A DNA stretch of 64,000 nucleotides from Paracoccaceae bacterium (GCA_014323795.1 JACONK010000032.1:1-64000); one strand, 5' to 3'. Numbered from the stretch's first letter, positions 50,949 to 61,548 are shown. The notes: a model not told the origin generated them from the sequence alone. Program-made: numbers and translations.

Positions 50949-53905
50949 CCGCAGCGAGCTCACCCCCATCGCGCCCATCACGCATAACGAATCGCGCGTG
51001 AACATCCCCACGCCGGAACTGGCCCCGATGATGGATGCGCAGGATACCGCCCCCATCCGCGCCGCCTATCAGCACCGCAACCCGGACCTTGACCCGCAGC
51101 TGATCTGGCGCGGCAAGGATGTGGAACAGGCCACTGTCACCGCCGATTTATTGCCAGGAACAGATTCATCCCAAGGTGCTGATCGAGGATCTGCGCCGCA
51201 ACGGCCGCGGCGCACCCCCTGGCGCAGACGCCCCTGGCACAGACCCGGCCCCGGACCTGTTTGATCATTTCAAACTGGAGGGCCCGGCCCCCGAAGAGGC
51301 CCGCATCGAATTCTATCGCCACCGGCACAAATGGTCCAACCGGATGATCCTGGGCGATGCGCTGCAGGTGATGGCCTCCCTGGCGGAGCGGGAGGGGCTA
51401 AAGGGCCAGGTGCAGGCGATTTACATCGATCCGCCCTATGGCATCCGGTTCAATTCCAACTTTCAATGGTCCACCACCAGCCGCGATGTGAAGGATGGCA
51501 AGGCTGGCCACCTGACGCGGGAACCGGAACAGGTGAAGGCGTTTCGCGACACCTGGCGCGATGGCATCCATTCATACCTGTCTTACCTGCGCGACCGGCT
51601 GGTGGTGGCCCGCGCCCTGCTGGCCGACTCCGGTTCCTGCTTTGTGCAGATCGGCGATGAGAACGTGCACCGCGTCCGCGCCCTGATGGATGAGGTGTTC
51701 GGGGAGGAGAACCGCGTCGCCCTTATCCTGTTCAAGAAAAAGGGAAGTCAGAAGGCAGGGATGATCGAAGAGATCAACGATTATATTGTTTGGTATTACA
51801 AGGATCGCTCACAAGGCAAATTTCGCCCGTTGTTCAAGGAAGCCGCTGATGAGGCCGAGATCACGCAACAGTATAGCCAGGTGCGAGATCCGGTGATTGG
51901 CGATACGTCAATTGCTGCCCTGGCAAAAGCGGATGGTGTCGGAAACCTGTATAAATATCAGCCTTCGGAACTGGAACGCCGCCATCCCGGTGCCGAACTG
52001 TGTGCTTCTATTGATATCACGGCTGGCGGTGTGAGGACGAACCAAAGCCACCTGTTTCGATACTGCGGTATGGTTTTTGATCCAGGGCTGAAAAAAGGGA
52101 AGTGCTGGAAACACACGGCCCACCCCGATATGGGCCCGCGCAGCGGCATGATGAGGTTAGCTCGCGCTGGCCGATTACACATCGGGCGATCTCAAGTTCA
52201 ATACATTCGTAAGTACAGGGATTTTGGACTTCAGGTCGTTACAAACTGGTGGGACGAATTCCGGGGCGCGACCGATCAATTGTATGTCGTGCAAACGGCA
52301 ACCTCCGTTATCCAGCGCTGCCTGCTGATGACAACGGACCCCGGCGACCTGGTGCTGGACCCCACCTGCGGGTCCGGCACCACCGCGTATGTGGCCGAAC
52401 AATGGGGGCGGCGGTGGATTACCATCGATACCTCCCGCGTGGCATTGGCCCTGGCCCGCACACGCCTGATGGGGGCCCGCTTCCCCTGGTATCTGCTGGC
52501 GGATTCCAAAGAAGGGCAGGCGCAACTGGGCGCACTTGCCGGCACGGCCCCCGCCGACCTTCCCGTTTATGAGGATATCCGCCACGGCTTCGTCTACCGC
52601 CGGGTGCCGCACATCACCCTGAAATCCATCGCCAACAACACGGAAATCGATACGCTGTGGGCGGAACACCAGCCCGCCGTTGACCACGCCCTTGCCACGC
52701 TGAACGCCGCCCTGGCCGCACACCCGCCCGCACCCCTGCCCATATCCGCCGGCGGGCGCAAGGGGCAGCGGGTGGATTTTGCCGCCGCACCGGAGGCCAC
52801 CACCCCCTTGCCCTGCGGGGATACCGCCCCGGCCAATGCCCTGCTGGAATGGGAGGTGCCGATGAACCCGCCCGAAGACTGGCCGGCGGCGGCGCGCACG
52901 GCCCTGGAGGCCTTTCACGCGGCCAGCCGCACCCGCCGGCAGGCCATGGATGCCGGCATTGCCGCCCGGGCGGATTACGAACACCTGTATGACAAGCCGT
53001 TTGAGGCCCGCGGGCGCATCCGCGTGGCGGGGCCCTTCACGGTTGAAAGCCTGTCCCCCCATCGCACCCGGGCGGTGGACGAATGTGGCGAATTGATCAC
53101 CGATGCCCCCGGCACCCGTGCGCGGGAGGCGGGCAATTACCACAAGGCCATCCTGCATAACCTGGAACGGGCCGGGGTGCAGCAGATGGATAAGGGTGAC
53201 AGGCTGGCTTTCACCGCGCTCACCCCCTGGCCCGGCACGTATCTGGCCGCCGAAGGCCGATATACAGAAGGGCAGGCCGAACGCCGCGCCGGCATCCTGA
53301 TCGGCCCGCAATACGGCACCCTGCAGCGGGCCGACCTGACCGCCGCCGCCCGCGAGGCCGCCGAGGCCGGGTTTGATATTCTGATCACCTGCGCTTTCAA
53401 CTATGCGGCCAACACGGCAGACCTGCGCAAACTGGGCCCCCTGCCCATCCTGCAGGCCCGCATGAACCCGGATTTGCACATGGCCGGGGAGCTGAAGGCC
53501 GGCGGCGGCAACCTGTTTGTGGTGTTCGGGGAACCGGATATTGAACTGCGGCAGGAAGGGGATATGCTGCGCGTCGCCCTGCTGGGCGTGGATATCTTCC
53601 GGCCCGAAACCGGGGAAATCCGGTCCGAAGAGGCCGGGGACATCGCCTGCTGGTTCATCGACACGGATTATAATGAGGAAAGTTTCTTTGTTCGCCAAGC
53701 CTATTTCCCCGGCGCAAACATCCCCTGGAAGCAATTGCAGAAAACCCTGAAAGGCGAGGTGGACGCGGACGCCTGGGAATCGCTGAAACGCACCATATCC
53801 CGCCCCTTCCCCCCGCCCGCATCCGGCCGCGTGGCGGTGAAGGTCATCAACCACCTGGGCGACGAGGTGATGAAAGTGCTGAAGGCAGACCCGCCGGCGG
53901 GGTGA
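50941..53905 (+). pseudogene. Type III-like DNA methyltransferase with a frameshift near its 5' end
   Basis: The first frame (ATG 50941) reads MPDRSELTPIAPITHNESRV, then AAYQHRNPDLDPQLIWRGKD, which matches the family's start, but after about 51150 it loses similarity and stops at 51264. The family continues in the +1 frame from SPPIYCQEQIHPKVLIEDL. The shift is therefore between about 51119 and 51155. The downstream frame has the methylase motif IV DPPYGIRFNSN, motif I-like LDPTCGSGTTAYVAEQWG, and C-terminal sequence to LKADPPAG (53905). Total length would be about 988 residues. It is the modification partner of the BPTD_3080-type nuclease. A real frameshift would leave the nuclease unprotected; a programmed shift, a second initiation at 51119 (ATG), or a sequence error are alternatives. 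Confidence 0.85.
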
Positions 53906-53993
53906 GGGGGCGGATGTATCCCGGCACAGGCCCAAAGGCATCCGGGCCGGGGCAGCCCCATCCTCTGACCGGGCGGGTCAACCTTGTTTCCCC

Positions 53994-54022
53994 TTGACAC
54001 TGCCGCCCGAATTGGTGAGAGT
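53994..54022 (+). promoter_or_regulatory. Possible promoter of the second GmrSD gene
   Basis: TTGACA at 53994-53999 within CCCCTTGACAC, 85 bases before the ATG; the hexamer 17 bases on (GAGAGT, 54017-54022) is a poor -10. It shares its -35 context with the site before the NYN gene. Confidence 0.3.
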
Positions 54023-54078
54023 TCGAACACACCACGACGCAGGGTGCGTGTGAACAGTGAAGAAAGGCGTCTTGCCTG

Positions 54079-55830
54079 ATGCCCAACGGGTCAAATTTGC
54101 GAATTGAGGCATCCCACAAGGCAATAGCGGATGTTTTTTCAGACAAATACGCGTTTTCGATTCCAGCCTATCAGCGCCCATATGCTTGGGAAACCCCACA
54201 TGTAGAAGATCTGCTGGCGGATCTCAGGGAAGCGATGACGTCATCAGATGAATTTTACTTCCTTGGAAGTATTGTTCTTGTGAAGCAGCCTGACAAACCA
54301 GAGGCGGATGTTATTGACGGCCAGCAACGGCTGACAACGCTTGCCATTCTGTTCAGCGTGATACGGGATTTGACGGAAGAAGAGGCAGATCGCTTAAGTC
54401 GAGATGAATTTGTGAAGCAACGTGCCAACAAAGACAGAGGCCTCCAGGAGGCCATGCGGTTGCGTCTCCGTGAGAAAGACCAGAATTTTTTCAAAAAGCA
54501 TATCCAGGATACGGGGTCGACTGAAAACCTGCCCCCCAAGGGCGGACTGTCCGGGGCCCAGGCCCGGCTGGTTGAAAATGCGGCAACGATCCGGGGGTAT
54601 CTGAAAAAAATGGACGAGGGGGAGCGCGACGAGCTTATGGCTTTACTTGCGCAAAAATGCTATCTGGTGGTGGTTGAAGTCCCTAATCAGATTGCCGCGC
54701 ACCGCATCTTCACCGTTCTGAACACGCGCGGCATGGACCTGGCCGCAACGGATATCCTGAAATCTGCACTGCTTAAACGTGCCGGGCCAGCCAGAGAGAA
54801 GACCCTCTCGCAACGCTGGGAAAATGTTGAGGGCGCTTTGGGGCGTGACACGTTCAACGACCTTTTTACCCATATCCGGATGATCTTTCAGCGCACCAAG
54901 CCTGATTCGGCCCTTGAAACGGGATTTCCCGAACATGTGGCAATTTTCGACAAGGAACCATCCGGGTTCATGGATAGCATCTTGGAACCATACGCCGATG
55001 CGTTCACGCTCTCCCAGGATAACAGCGCATTAAGAGAGCGTTTTGATGACCAAACGGCCAGCCTCATCTGTTCCCTTAACCGGCTGGATAACAAGGACTG
55101 GCTGCCTCCTCTCCTGCTCTGCCTGAAACAGTGGAAGGATAACCGCCGGAATCAGGAGGGTGTCAAGGAATTCGTGTTTAATCTGGAGCGGCGGGCCTAT
55201 CATCTCTTAATGGTCCGGGCGCATGTAAACACGCGCATAAAGTGCTACGCCAAGTTAATCAATTATTTGGATCCGCCAAATGCGAACGCAAAGGCACCCG
55301 AGGCGTTGCATCTGACGGAAGAAGAATGCGCCGAATTGTTCAAAGCACTTGACGGGAATATTTATTTGGCAAATCGCGTCGTGAAACCGATCCTGCTGAA
55401 ATTAGAACAGTCTTCAGCGGACAGGTCTGCCATCTATAACTATCCCACACTTTCGGTTGAACATGTGTGCCCCCAGAGTTTGCCAGAAGATTCCGAGTGG
55501 TCCAACTGGTATGATGGTCCCAACGTTCACAAGGATTGGCTGCATACGCTGGGCAACCTGGTTCTGCTGAATCGCCGAAAGAATGCCGCGGCGGGGAACC
55601 TTGATTTCACAAAGAAGAAGGACGAGTATTTTAAACTCGACGATACAAGTCCGTTCATTCTGACGAATCAACTTCGGAACTATGAAACCTGGACGCCAGC
55701 CGATGTTAACAAACGCCGCAAGGAACTTCTGACGCGCCTGGCGCAGGCTTGGGACATCGAAGACAACTTCAACGCTTGGTGGGAAGAGCAGGGAAAGAAT
55801 TCTCGATCCGGTATCTCTGGCAGCAGATGA
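54079..55830 (+). CDS. GmrSD-type DUF262/DUF1524 restriction protein (second copy)
   Basis: 583 residues from ATG 54079. DUF262: IPAYQRPYAWETPHVEDLL near residue 28, FYFLGSIVLVKQ, and VIDGQQRLTTLAILFSV near 79-95, the motif needed for NTP hydrolysis. The middle helical region contains ARLVENAATIRGYL and a conserved VFTVLNTRGMDLAATDILKS-like sequence. DUF1524: LSVEHVCPQSLPED (HNH-like His), LHTLGNLVLLNRRKNAAAGN. Single-chain GmrSD enzymes act on modified phage DNA. It is a different subfamily from the - strand copy at 24018-25889. G+C is lower than in the flanking restriction genes. Its stop overlaps the next open frame (ATGA). Confidence 0.92.
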   Translation: MPNGSNLRIEASHKAIADVFSDKYAFSIPAYQRPYAWETPHVEDLLADLREAMTSSDEFYFLGSIVLVKQPDKPEADVIDGQQRLTTLAILFSVIRDLTEEEADRLSRDEFVKQRANKDRGLQEAMRLRLREKDQNFFKKHIQDTGSTENLPPKGGLSGAQARLVENAATIRGYLKKMDEGERDELMALLAQKCYLVVVEVPNQIAAHRIFTVLNTRGMDLAATDILKSALLKRAGPAREKTLSQRWENVEGALGRDTFNDLFTHIRMIFQRTKPDSALETGFPEHVAIFDKEPSGFMDSILEPYADAFTLSQDNSALRERFDDQTASLICSLNRLDNKDWLPPLLLCLKQWKDNRRNQEGVKEFVFNLERRAYHLLMVRAHVNTRIKCYAKLINYLDPPNANAKAPEALHLTEEECAELFKALDGNIYLANRVVKPILLKLEQSSADRSAIYNYPTLSVEHVCPQSLPEDSEWSNWYDGPNVHKDWLHTLGNLVLLNRRKNAAAGNLDFTKKKDEYFKLDDTSPFILTNQLRNYETWTPADVNKRRKELLTRLAQAWDIEDNFNAWWEEQGKNSRSGISGSR

Positions 55831-56039
55831 GCGCGCGGGGCTATCGCAGAACCGAGCCGCCCGAACTTGCTCTCGATGTCGAGACGCCCACCGTCCTTGC
55901 GGAAATTCTAAGGCTGCATTTCGAAGATCTCGGCTACAGCATATCTGATCTTGACCGTGCGCTCTGTTCAAGCGCGGAGGATCTGCGCACACTGCATCCG
56001 CTTCCGGGCGGTGCACACCGGTTGCGGGTGGTGAAATAG
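55790..56039 (+). pseudogene. ImmA/IrrE metallopeptidase, C-terminal remnant
   Basis: The frame gives GKEFSIRYLWQQMSARGYRR, then EPPELALDVETPTVLAEILR, LHFEDLGYSISDLDRALCSS and AEDLRTLHPLPGGAHRLRVV, which matches the C-terminal end of ImmA/IrrE (M78) proteins that cleave phage-repressor-type regulators. The HEXXH zinc site would be more than 100 residues upstream and is absent. An ATG at 55827 overlaps the GmrSD stop, so a 70-residue product could be made. The fragment joins the end of the GmrSD gene abruptly, which suggests the GmrSD gene was inserted into, or replaced most of, an immA-like gene. Confidence 0.72.
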
Positions 56040-56131
56040 CCGCGATTGTAACAAGATTCGCCCGGCCGCGGGCCCTAAGGTGGGCGGGTGCCGCCGGTGT
56101 TTGGCGGGAATTTGGGAAGGTTTTTTGGGGG

Positions 56132-56988
56132 ATGCGCGAATCAAGTTTCTCGGAAAGATTCGGCTATGTTCCGCCCCCCGTTCCCTTGGGCAAGGATGAT
56201 TTCCCGGACGCATTGCGAAACGGGTTGTGGGATGTTTGTCGTTTGCGATTAGAAGTATTTTTTCATCCAAATAGATTCCGCGAAGAAGTAACCTTTAGGC
56301 TTTGGGAAGAAGTAACCTTTAGGCTTTGGCACGATTTCTTTCAGATTCCAGCAGACAGTCGTCCACGTGATGCGTACGGTTTAGATCGTAGAAAAGCAGT
56401 GCAATTCATTCGGAAATTCTTTTTCGAGCGTGAATTCTATAAAGTCTACGATCTCATTGAGTTTCTGCTCAATGATTTAGCCGTATATTTAGACCGAAAG
56501 GACTTTGAAAAAGCACTCAACAGAGTGCTGGAGCGCGAGTGTGCCGCCTATCGGCTTATCAATGCAAGGTTCGTATCGGTAACTGACCCGGCGGAGGTTG
56601 AGAGCATTACCGCCGCGGCGCATTCCGAAGTGGATGGGGTAAGGCAGCACATCACACGTTCAGCAGAATTGCTTTCAGACCGCCAGAAACCGGACTATCG
56701 CAACGCGATCAAGGAAGCGATATCCGCGGTGGAGGCCGCTGTGGCCTTCGTTTCCGGCGAAAGCACTGGCGGCGTAAAGAACCTGAGCAAAGTTGAGGAA
56801 CTGAAATTGCACCCGGCATTGTGCGCCGGGTTTGAAAAAAACTCTACGCCTATACCTGTGATGCGGGCGGAATCCGCCACGCCATTATGGAAAAGGGCGC
56901 GGATCTTACGTATGCGGATGCAAAATACATGCTCGTGGCGTGTGCGGCATTTGCCAATTACCTTATCACCTTAAAGCCAAACCCCTGA
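56132..56988 (+). pseudogene. AbiJ-type (AbiJ_NTD4) protein with frame change at an A-run
   Basis: ATG 56132 follows TGGGGG. The N-terminus SSFSERFGYVPPPVPLGKDD then LRNGLWDVCRLRL is the AbiJ_NTD4 pattern of abortive-infection proteins. The middle has RHAITRSAELL-like TRSAELLSDRQKPDYRNAIK and AVEAAVAFVSGE. At GAA AAA AAC (56834-56842) the frame loses similarity. In the -1 frame it continues LYAYTCDAGGIRHAIMEKG, ADLTYADAKYMLVACAAFAN to a TGA at 56986-56988, giving about 285 residues. The heptamer A AAA AAC is a classical -1 slippery site in phase. Seven A's are present; eight would make one frame. An in-frame 24-bp tandem duplication lies at 56282-56329 in the N-terminal domain. A/T content is higher than in the neighbours. 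Confidence 0.75.
56282..56329 (+). repeat. 24-bp tandem duplication within the AbiJ-type gene
   Basis: Two identical 24-base units (56282-56305 and 56306-56329, starting GAAGAAGTAACC) in direct tandem. They add eight codons in frame, giving EEVTFRLW twice. Confidence 0.97.
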
Positions 56989-57184
56989 TTTTGCCCGCCG
57001 GGCAACGGCCGGCTTGTTCCAAAAGGCTGCCGTGGCTGTGGCGGCAGGGCGCACGGGCCCGTTGCATGTCATCGCCTGTTGTGAAATACGGGGGGCAGGC
57101 AACACGCACCCGGATATCGTGTGCGGATGTGGTGCCGCCTGATCCGACAGACAGGACAAGCGGCCCGCCGAATGGGGGGTTATA

Positions 57185-58297
57185 ATGACCGCGCTGGCTG
57201 AAACACCGCTTACTGCATTGCATGCGCAGCTGGGTGCCAGGATGATACCTTTTGCCGGCTATTCCATGCCGGTCCAATACCCGATGGGCGTCATGGGGGA
57301 ACATGTGCACACGCGCCGGGCAGCGGGGCTGTTTGATATAGGCCACATGGGCCAGGTGCGCCTGCACGGGAACGGGGCGGCAGCGGCACTGGAGGCCCTT
57401 ATCCCCGGCGACATTGCCGGCCTGCCCGCGGGACGCCAGCGTTACGGCTTTTTTACCAATGATGCGGGTGGCCTGCTGGATGACCTGATGCTGGCGAACC
57501 GCGGGGACCATATCCTTATGGTCACGAACGCCGCCCGTAAGGATGCCGATATCGCCCATATGTGCGCCCATATGCCCGCTGGTGTGACGGTTGACCCTGT
57601 AACCGACCGGGGGCTGATTGCATTGCAAGGCCCCTGTGCCGAAACAGTTCTGCACCGCCTGAACCCGGCCGCCAAAAACATGGCATTCATGGATGTGACA
57701 GATATGGAATTGCTGGGCCAGGCGTGCTGGGTTTCCCGCTCCGGCTACACCGGGGAAGACGGGTATGAGATTTCCGTGCCCGCCGCCGCGGCAGAGCCCT
57801 TGGCCCGGGCACTCCTGCAGTTTCCGGAAGTGGCACCTGTCGGGCTCGGTGCCCGCGACAGCCTGCGGCTGGAAGCGGGGCTCTGCCTGTATGGCCATGA
57901 CATTGATGCCAAAACAACCCCGGTCGAGGCGGGGCTCGCCTGGGCCATCGGAAAAGTGCGCCGCACGAACGGCACCCGGGAAGGGGGGTTTCCGGGTGCC
58001 GGCGCAATCCTCGGCCAGCTTGTCCGCGGCACCCGGCGCAGGCGCGTTGGCCTTTTGCCCGAAGGCCGCGCCCCGATGCGCGCGGGTGTTGCACTTTTCG
58101 CGGACGATGGCGCAGAACAGGTCGGGGCCATCACATCCGGCGGTTTCGGCCCGACGGTCGGGCGGCCCGTGGCCATGGGCTATGTCCCTGCGGCACTCAG
58201 TGTGCCCGGCAGCACTGTCTATGGTGCGCTGCGCGGAAAACGCCTGCCGCTGACTGTTGCCACGCTGCCGTTCCGGCCGGCCAATTTCAAACGCTGA
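57185..58297 (+). CDS. gcvT: Glycine cleavage system T protein (aminomethyltransferase)
   Basis: 370 residues. N-terminal MIPFAGYSMPVQYPMGVMGE and HTRRAAGLFDIGHMGQV are GcvT hallmarks, with folate-binding Asp in FMDVTDMEL region and SRSGYTGEDGYEIS further on. GcvT transfers the methylene group of the aminomethyl-lipoyl GcvH to tetrahydrofolate and releases ammonia. The operon order is gcvT-gcvH-gcvP with gaps of 15 and 21 bases. No glycine riboswitch was recognised in the 196 bases upstream. Confidence 0.96.
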   Translation: MTALAETPLTALHAQLGARMIPFAGYSMPVQYPMGVMGEHVHTRRAAGLFDIGHMGQVRLHGNGAAAALEALIPGDIAGLPAGRQRYGFFTNDAGGLLDDLMLANRGDHILMVTNAARKDADIAHMCAHMPAGVTVDPVTDRGLIALQGPCAETVLHRLNPAAKNMAFMDVTDMELLGQACWVSRSGYTGEDGYEISVPAAAAEPLARALLQFPEVAPVGLGARDSLRLEAGLCLYGHDIDAKTTPVEAGLAWAIGKVRRTNGTREGGFPGAGAILGQLVRGTRRRRVGLLPEGRAPMRAGVALFADDGAEQVGAITSGGFGPTVGRPVAMGYVPAALSVPGSTVYGALRGKRLPLTVATLPFRPANFKR

Positions 58298-58312
58298 TCC
58301 AGGAAGGAACCC

Positions 58313-58672
58313 ATGAAATTCACCGAACAGCACGAATGGCTGCGCGAGGAAGGCGGCCTGATCACCGTTGGCATCACCGCGCACGCGACCGAACAATTGG
58401 GCGACATCGTCTTTATCGAACTGCCGGAGGCAGGCACCGACGTGTCCAAAGGCGATGAAATCGTCGTGATCGAAAGTGTCAAGGCCGCGTCCGATATCCT
58501 TGCCCCGCTCGACGGCAAAATAGTGGAAATCAACGAAGCCCTGGCAGAAACCCCCGCGCTCGTCAACGAAGATGCCATGGGCGCCGCCTGGTTTTTCAGG
58601 ATGCGCCCGTCCGACATCGCCCCCATGGATGATTACATGGATGAAGACGCCTACAAAAAAATGACAGGATAG
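58313..58672 (+). CDS. gcvH: Glycine cleavage system H protein
   Basis: 119 residues. The lipoyl-lysine motif is VVIESVKAASDI (Lys about residue 60), within the beta-barrel lipoyl domain beginning KFTEQHEWLREEGG. The protein shuttles the aminomethyl group between the P, T and L proteins. AGGAAGG precedes the ATG. Confidence 0.97.
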   Translation: MKFTEQHEWLREEGGLITVGITAHATEQLGDIVFIELPEAGTDVSKGDEIVVIESVKAASDILAPLDGKIVEINEALAETPALVNEDAMGAAWFFRMRPSDIAPMDDYMDEDAYKKMTG

Positions 58673-58693
58673 CCGGGTAACAGGAGGTACAAG

Positions 58694-61534
58694 ATGGGAT
58701 TCACACCGACGGACTACCTGCCCTACGACTTTGCCAATCGCCGCCATATCGGGCCGTCGCCGGCTGAAATGGCGGAAATGCTGTCCGTCGTGGGCGCAGA
58801 AACCCTGGATGGGCTGATCGATGATACAGTGCCCGCAAGCATACGGCAGGCACAGCCGCTCAATTTCGGGCGGCCGAAGTCTGAACGTGAACTTCTGCAC
58901 CACATGCGGGTGACGGCATCAAAAAACAGGGTGCTGACAAGCCTGATCGGCCAGGGCTATCACGGCACTGTAACCCCGCCCGCTATCCAGCGGAATATTC
59001 TGGAAAATCCGGCCTGGTATACCGCTTATACCCCCTATCAGCCGGAGATCAGTCAGGGAAGGCTGGAGGCCCTGCTGAACTTCCAGACCATGGTAACGGA
59101 CCTGACGGGGCTGGAGATCGCAAACGCCTCGCTCCTGGATGAGGCAACAGCCTGTGCCGAGGCGATGACCATGGGTTTGCGGATCGCAAAATCCGGGGCC
59201 CGGGCGTTCTTTGTGGATGAAAATTGCCATCCGCAGAATATCTCGGTCATCAGAACGCGGGCCAGGCCGCTCGGGATCAGGATCATCACAGGCGACCCGG
59301 GGCATCTGGACCCGGAACAGGTTTTCGGTGCGCTCTTTCAGTTCCCCGGCACATACGGGCATTTGCGCGACTTTACCGGGGCAATCGAACATCTTCATGC
59401 GGTGCGGGCCGTCGGGATCATTTCCGCCGATCCGCTGGCCCTGACGCTGTTCAGGGAACCCGGGGCCATGGGTGCGGACATCGCGGTGGGTTCCACCCAG
59501 CGGTTTGGCGTACCGGTCGGTTACGGCGGGCCGCACGCGGCCTATATGGCGACGAAACAGGCCTATGCGCGTTCCATGCCCGGACGTATCGTCGGTGTTT
59601 CCGTCGACAGCCACGGCAACCGCGCCTACCGGTTGTCCCTGCAGGCGCGGGAACAGCACATTCGCCGTGAAAAGGCCACATCCAACGTCTGTACCGCACA
59701 GGCACTTCTTGCCGTGATGGCCGGATTTTATGCTGTCTTCCACGGGCCGGAGGGTTTGAAAGCCATCGCCCAGCGCATCCACCGCAAAACAGCCCGGCTG
59801 CGTGAAGGACTGCTGCAGGCAGGCTTCACCGTCGCCCCGGCAACCTTCTTTGACACCATTACGGTGGAGGCCGGACCCCTGCAGGCGGCAGTCATGAAAT
59901 CCGCCGTGGATGAAGGCATCAACCTGCGGGCGGTGGGGAATACCCGGGTGGGTATCACGCTTGATGAACGCACCCGGCCAGAAACGATAGAGGCCGTCTG
60001 GCGGGCCTTCGGTATTGAACGGGCGGACAGGGACTACACCCCCCATTACCACGTGCCGGAAAACCTGATCCGGGAAACGGGCTATCTTGATCACCCGGTC
60101 TTTCACATGAATCGGGCGGAAACAGAGATGACGCGCTACATGCGACGTCTTGCGGACCGCGACCTGGCCCTTGACCGTGCCATGATCCCCCTGGGATCCT
60201 GCACAATGAAGCTCAATTCCGCGGCAGAGATGATGCCCGTCAGCTGGCGGGAATTTTCGCAGCTGCATCCCTATTGTCCGGCGGACCAGGCGCGCGGCTA
60301 CAAAGAGATGATCGATGACCTGTCGGATAAATTGTGCGCCATAACAGGTTACGACGCGATCTCCATGCAGCCGAATTCCGGTGCCCAGGGGGAATATGCG
60401 GGGCTTCTGGCCATCGCGCGCTACCATGAGGCCCGGGGCGCGGCACACCGCAATGTCTGCCTGATCCCGATGAGCGCGCATGGCACCAACCCGGCAAGCG
60501 CACAGATGGTGGGCTGGAAAGTCGTGCCGGTAAAGTCGGCGGAAAACGGCGATATTGATCTCGATGATTTTCGCGAAAAGGCGGAAAAAAACAGGGAAAC
60601 CCTTGCCGGCTGCATGATCACCTACCCCTCCACCCACGGGGTGTTTGAGGAAACAGTAACCGGGGTCTGCAAAATCACCCACGCGAATGGCGGGCAGGTC
60701 TATATTGACGGCGCCAACATGAACGCGATGGTGGGGCTTTCCCGCCCCGGGGATCTGGGCGGCGATGTCAGCCACCTGAACCTGCACAAAACCTTCTGCA
60801 TCCCCCACGGCGGCGGCGGACCGGGCATGGGGCCGATCGGCGTCAGGGAACATCTTGTCAGCCACCTGCCCGGGGATCCTCTGGCCGGGGAAGGGGCCGT
60901 GTCGGCGGCGCGTTTCGGCTCCCCATCGCTGTTGCCGATTTCCTGGGCCTATTGCCTGATGATGTCAGGCACAGGGCTGACACAGGCGACCCGCGTGGCA
61001 ATCCTGAACGCCAATTACATCGCTAGGCGGCTTGAAGGGGCCTATGATGTGCTCTACCGGGGCCCGTCGGGGCGCGTGGCACACGAATGTATCCTTGATA
61101 CGCGGCCCTTTGCGGTGCATGGAATCACTGCGGATGACATCGCCAAGCGTCTGATAGACTGCGGGTTTCACGCGCCCACGATGAGCTGGCCGGTGGCAGG
61201 TACGCTGATGGTCGAGCCGACGGAAAGCGAAACGAAAGCGGAACTTGACCGGTTCTGCGACGCGATGCTGGCGATCCGGGCAGAAATAGACGATGTGGCG
61301 GCCGGGCGTATGGATGCGCGGAACAACCCGCTGAAAAACGCACCGCACACCATGGAAGATCTGGTGCGTGACTGGGACCGGCCCTATAGCCGGGAACAGG
61401 GCTGCTTCCCGCCGGGGGCGTTCCGGGTGGATAAATACTGGCCACCCGTGAATCGGGTAGACAATACATTCGGGGATCGGAACCTGGTCTGCACCTGCCC
61501 GCCGATGAAGGCATACGCCGAAGCGGCGGAATAA
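58694..61534 (+). CDS. gcvP: Glycine dehydrogenase (decarboxylating), P protein
   Basis: 946 residues, the single-chain (homodimer) form. N-terminal [37 protein letters not shown], and the PLP lysine in [20 protein letters not shown] near residue 697. It decarboxylates glycine with PLP and loads the aminomethyl group onto GcvH. The GGAGG of AACAGGAGGTAC precedes the ATG. Confidence 0.97.
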   Translation: MGFTPTDYLPYDFANRRHIGPSPAEMAEMLSVVGAETLDGLIDDTVPASIRQAQPLNFGRPKSERELLHHMRVTASKNRVLTSLIGQGYHGTVTPPAIQRNILENPAWYTAYTPYQPEISQGRLEALLNFQTMVTDLTGLEIANASLLDEATACAEAMTMGLRIAKSGARAFFVDENCHPQNISVIRTRARPLGIRIITGDPGHLDPEQVFGALFQFPGTYGHLRDFTGAIEHLHAVRAVGIISADPLALTLFREPGAMGADIAVGSTQRFGVPVGYGGPHAAYMATKQAYARSMPGRIVGVSVDSHGNRAYRLSLQAREQHIRREKATSNVCTAQALLAVMAGFYAVFHGPEGLKAIAQRIHRKTARLREGLLQAGFTVAPATFFDTITVEAGPLQAAVMKSAVDEGINLRAVGNTRVGITLDERTRPETIEAVWRAFGIERADRDYTPHYHVPENLIRETGYLDHPVFHMNRAETEMTRYMRRLADRDLALDRAMIPLGSCTMKLNSAAEMMPVSWREFSQLHPYCPADQARGYKEMIDDLSDKLCAITGYDAISMQPNSGAQGEYAGLLAIARYHEARGAAHRNVCLIPMSAHGTNPASAQMVGWKVVPVKSAENGDIDLDDFREKAEKNRETLAGCMITYPSTHGVFEETVTGVCKITHANGGQVYIDGANMNAMVGLSRPGDLGGDVSHLNLHKTFCIPHGGGGPGMGPIGVREHLVSHLPGDPLAGEGAVSAARFGSPSLLPISWAYCLMMSGTGLTQATRVAILNANYIARRLEGAYDVLYRGPSGRVAHECILDTRPFAVHGITADDIAKRLIDCGFHAPTMSWPVAGTLMVEPTESETKAELDRFCDAMLAIRAEIDDVAAGRMDARNNPLKNAPHTMEDLVRDWDRPYSREQGCFPPGAFRVDKYWPPVNRVDNTFGDRNLVCTCPPMKAYAEAAE

Positions 61535-61548
61535 CCCGAAAACCGCAG

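Noticed and set aside
54000-54060. tRNA-like T-loop (GTTCGAAC) before the second GmrSD gene
   Set aside because: No acceptor stem, D-arm or anticodon arm can be arranged around it.
56989-57184. Glycine riboswitch before gcvT
   Set aside because: The conserved aptamer sequences were not found in the 196 bases upstream.
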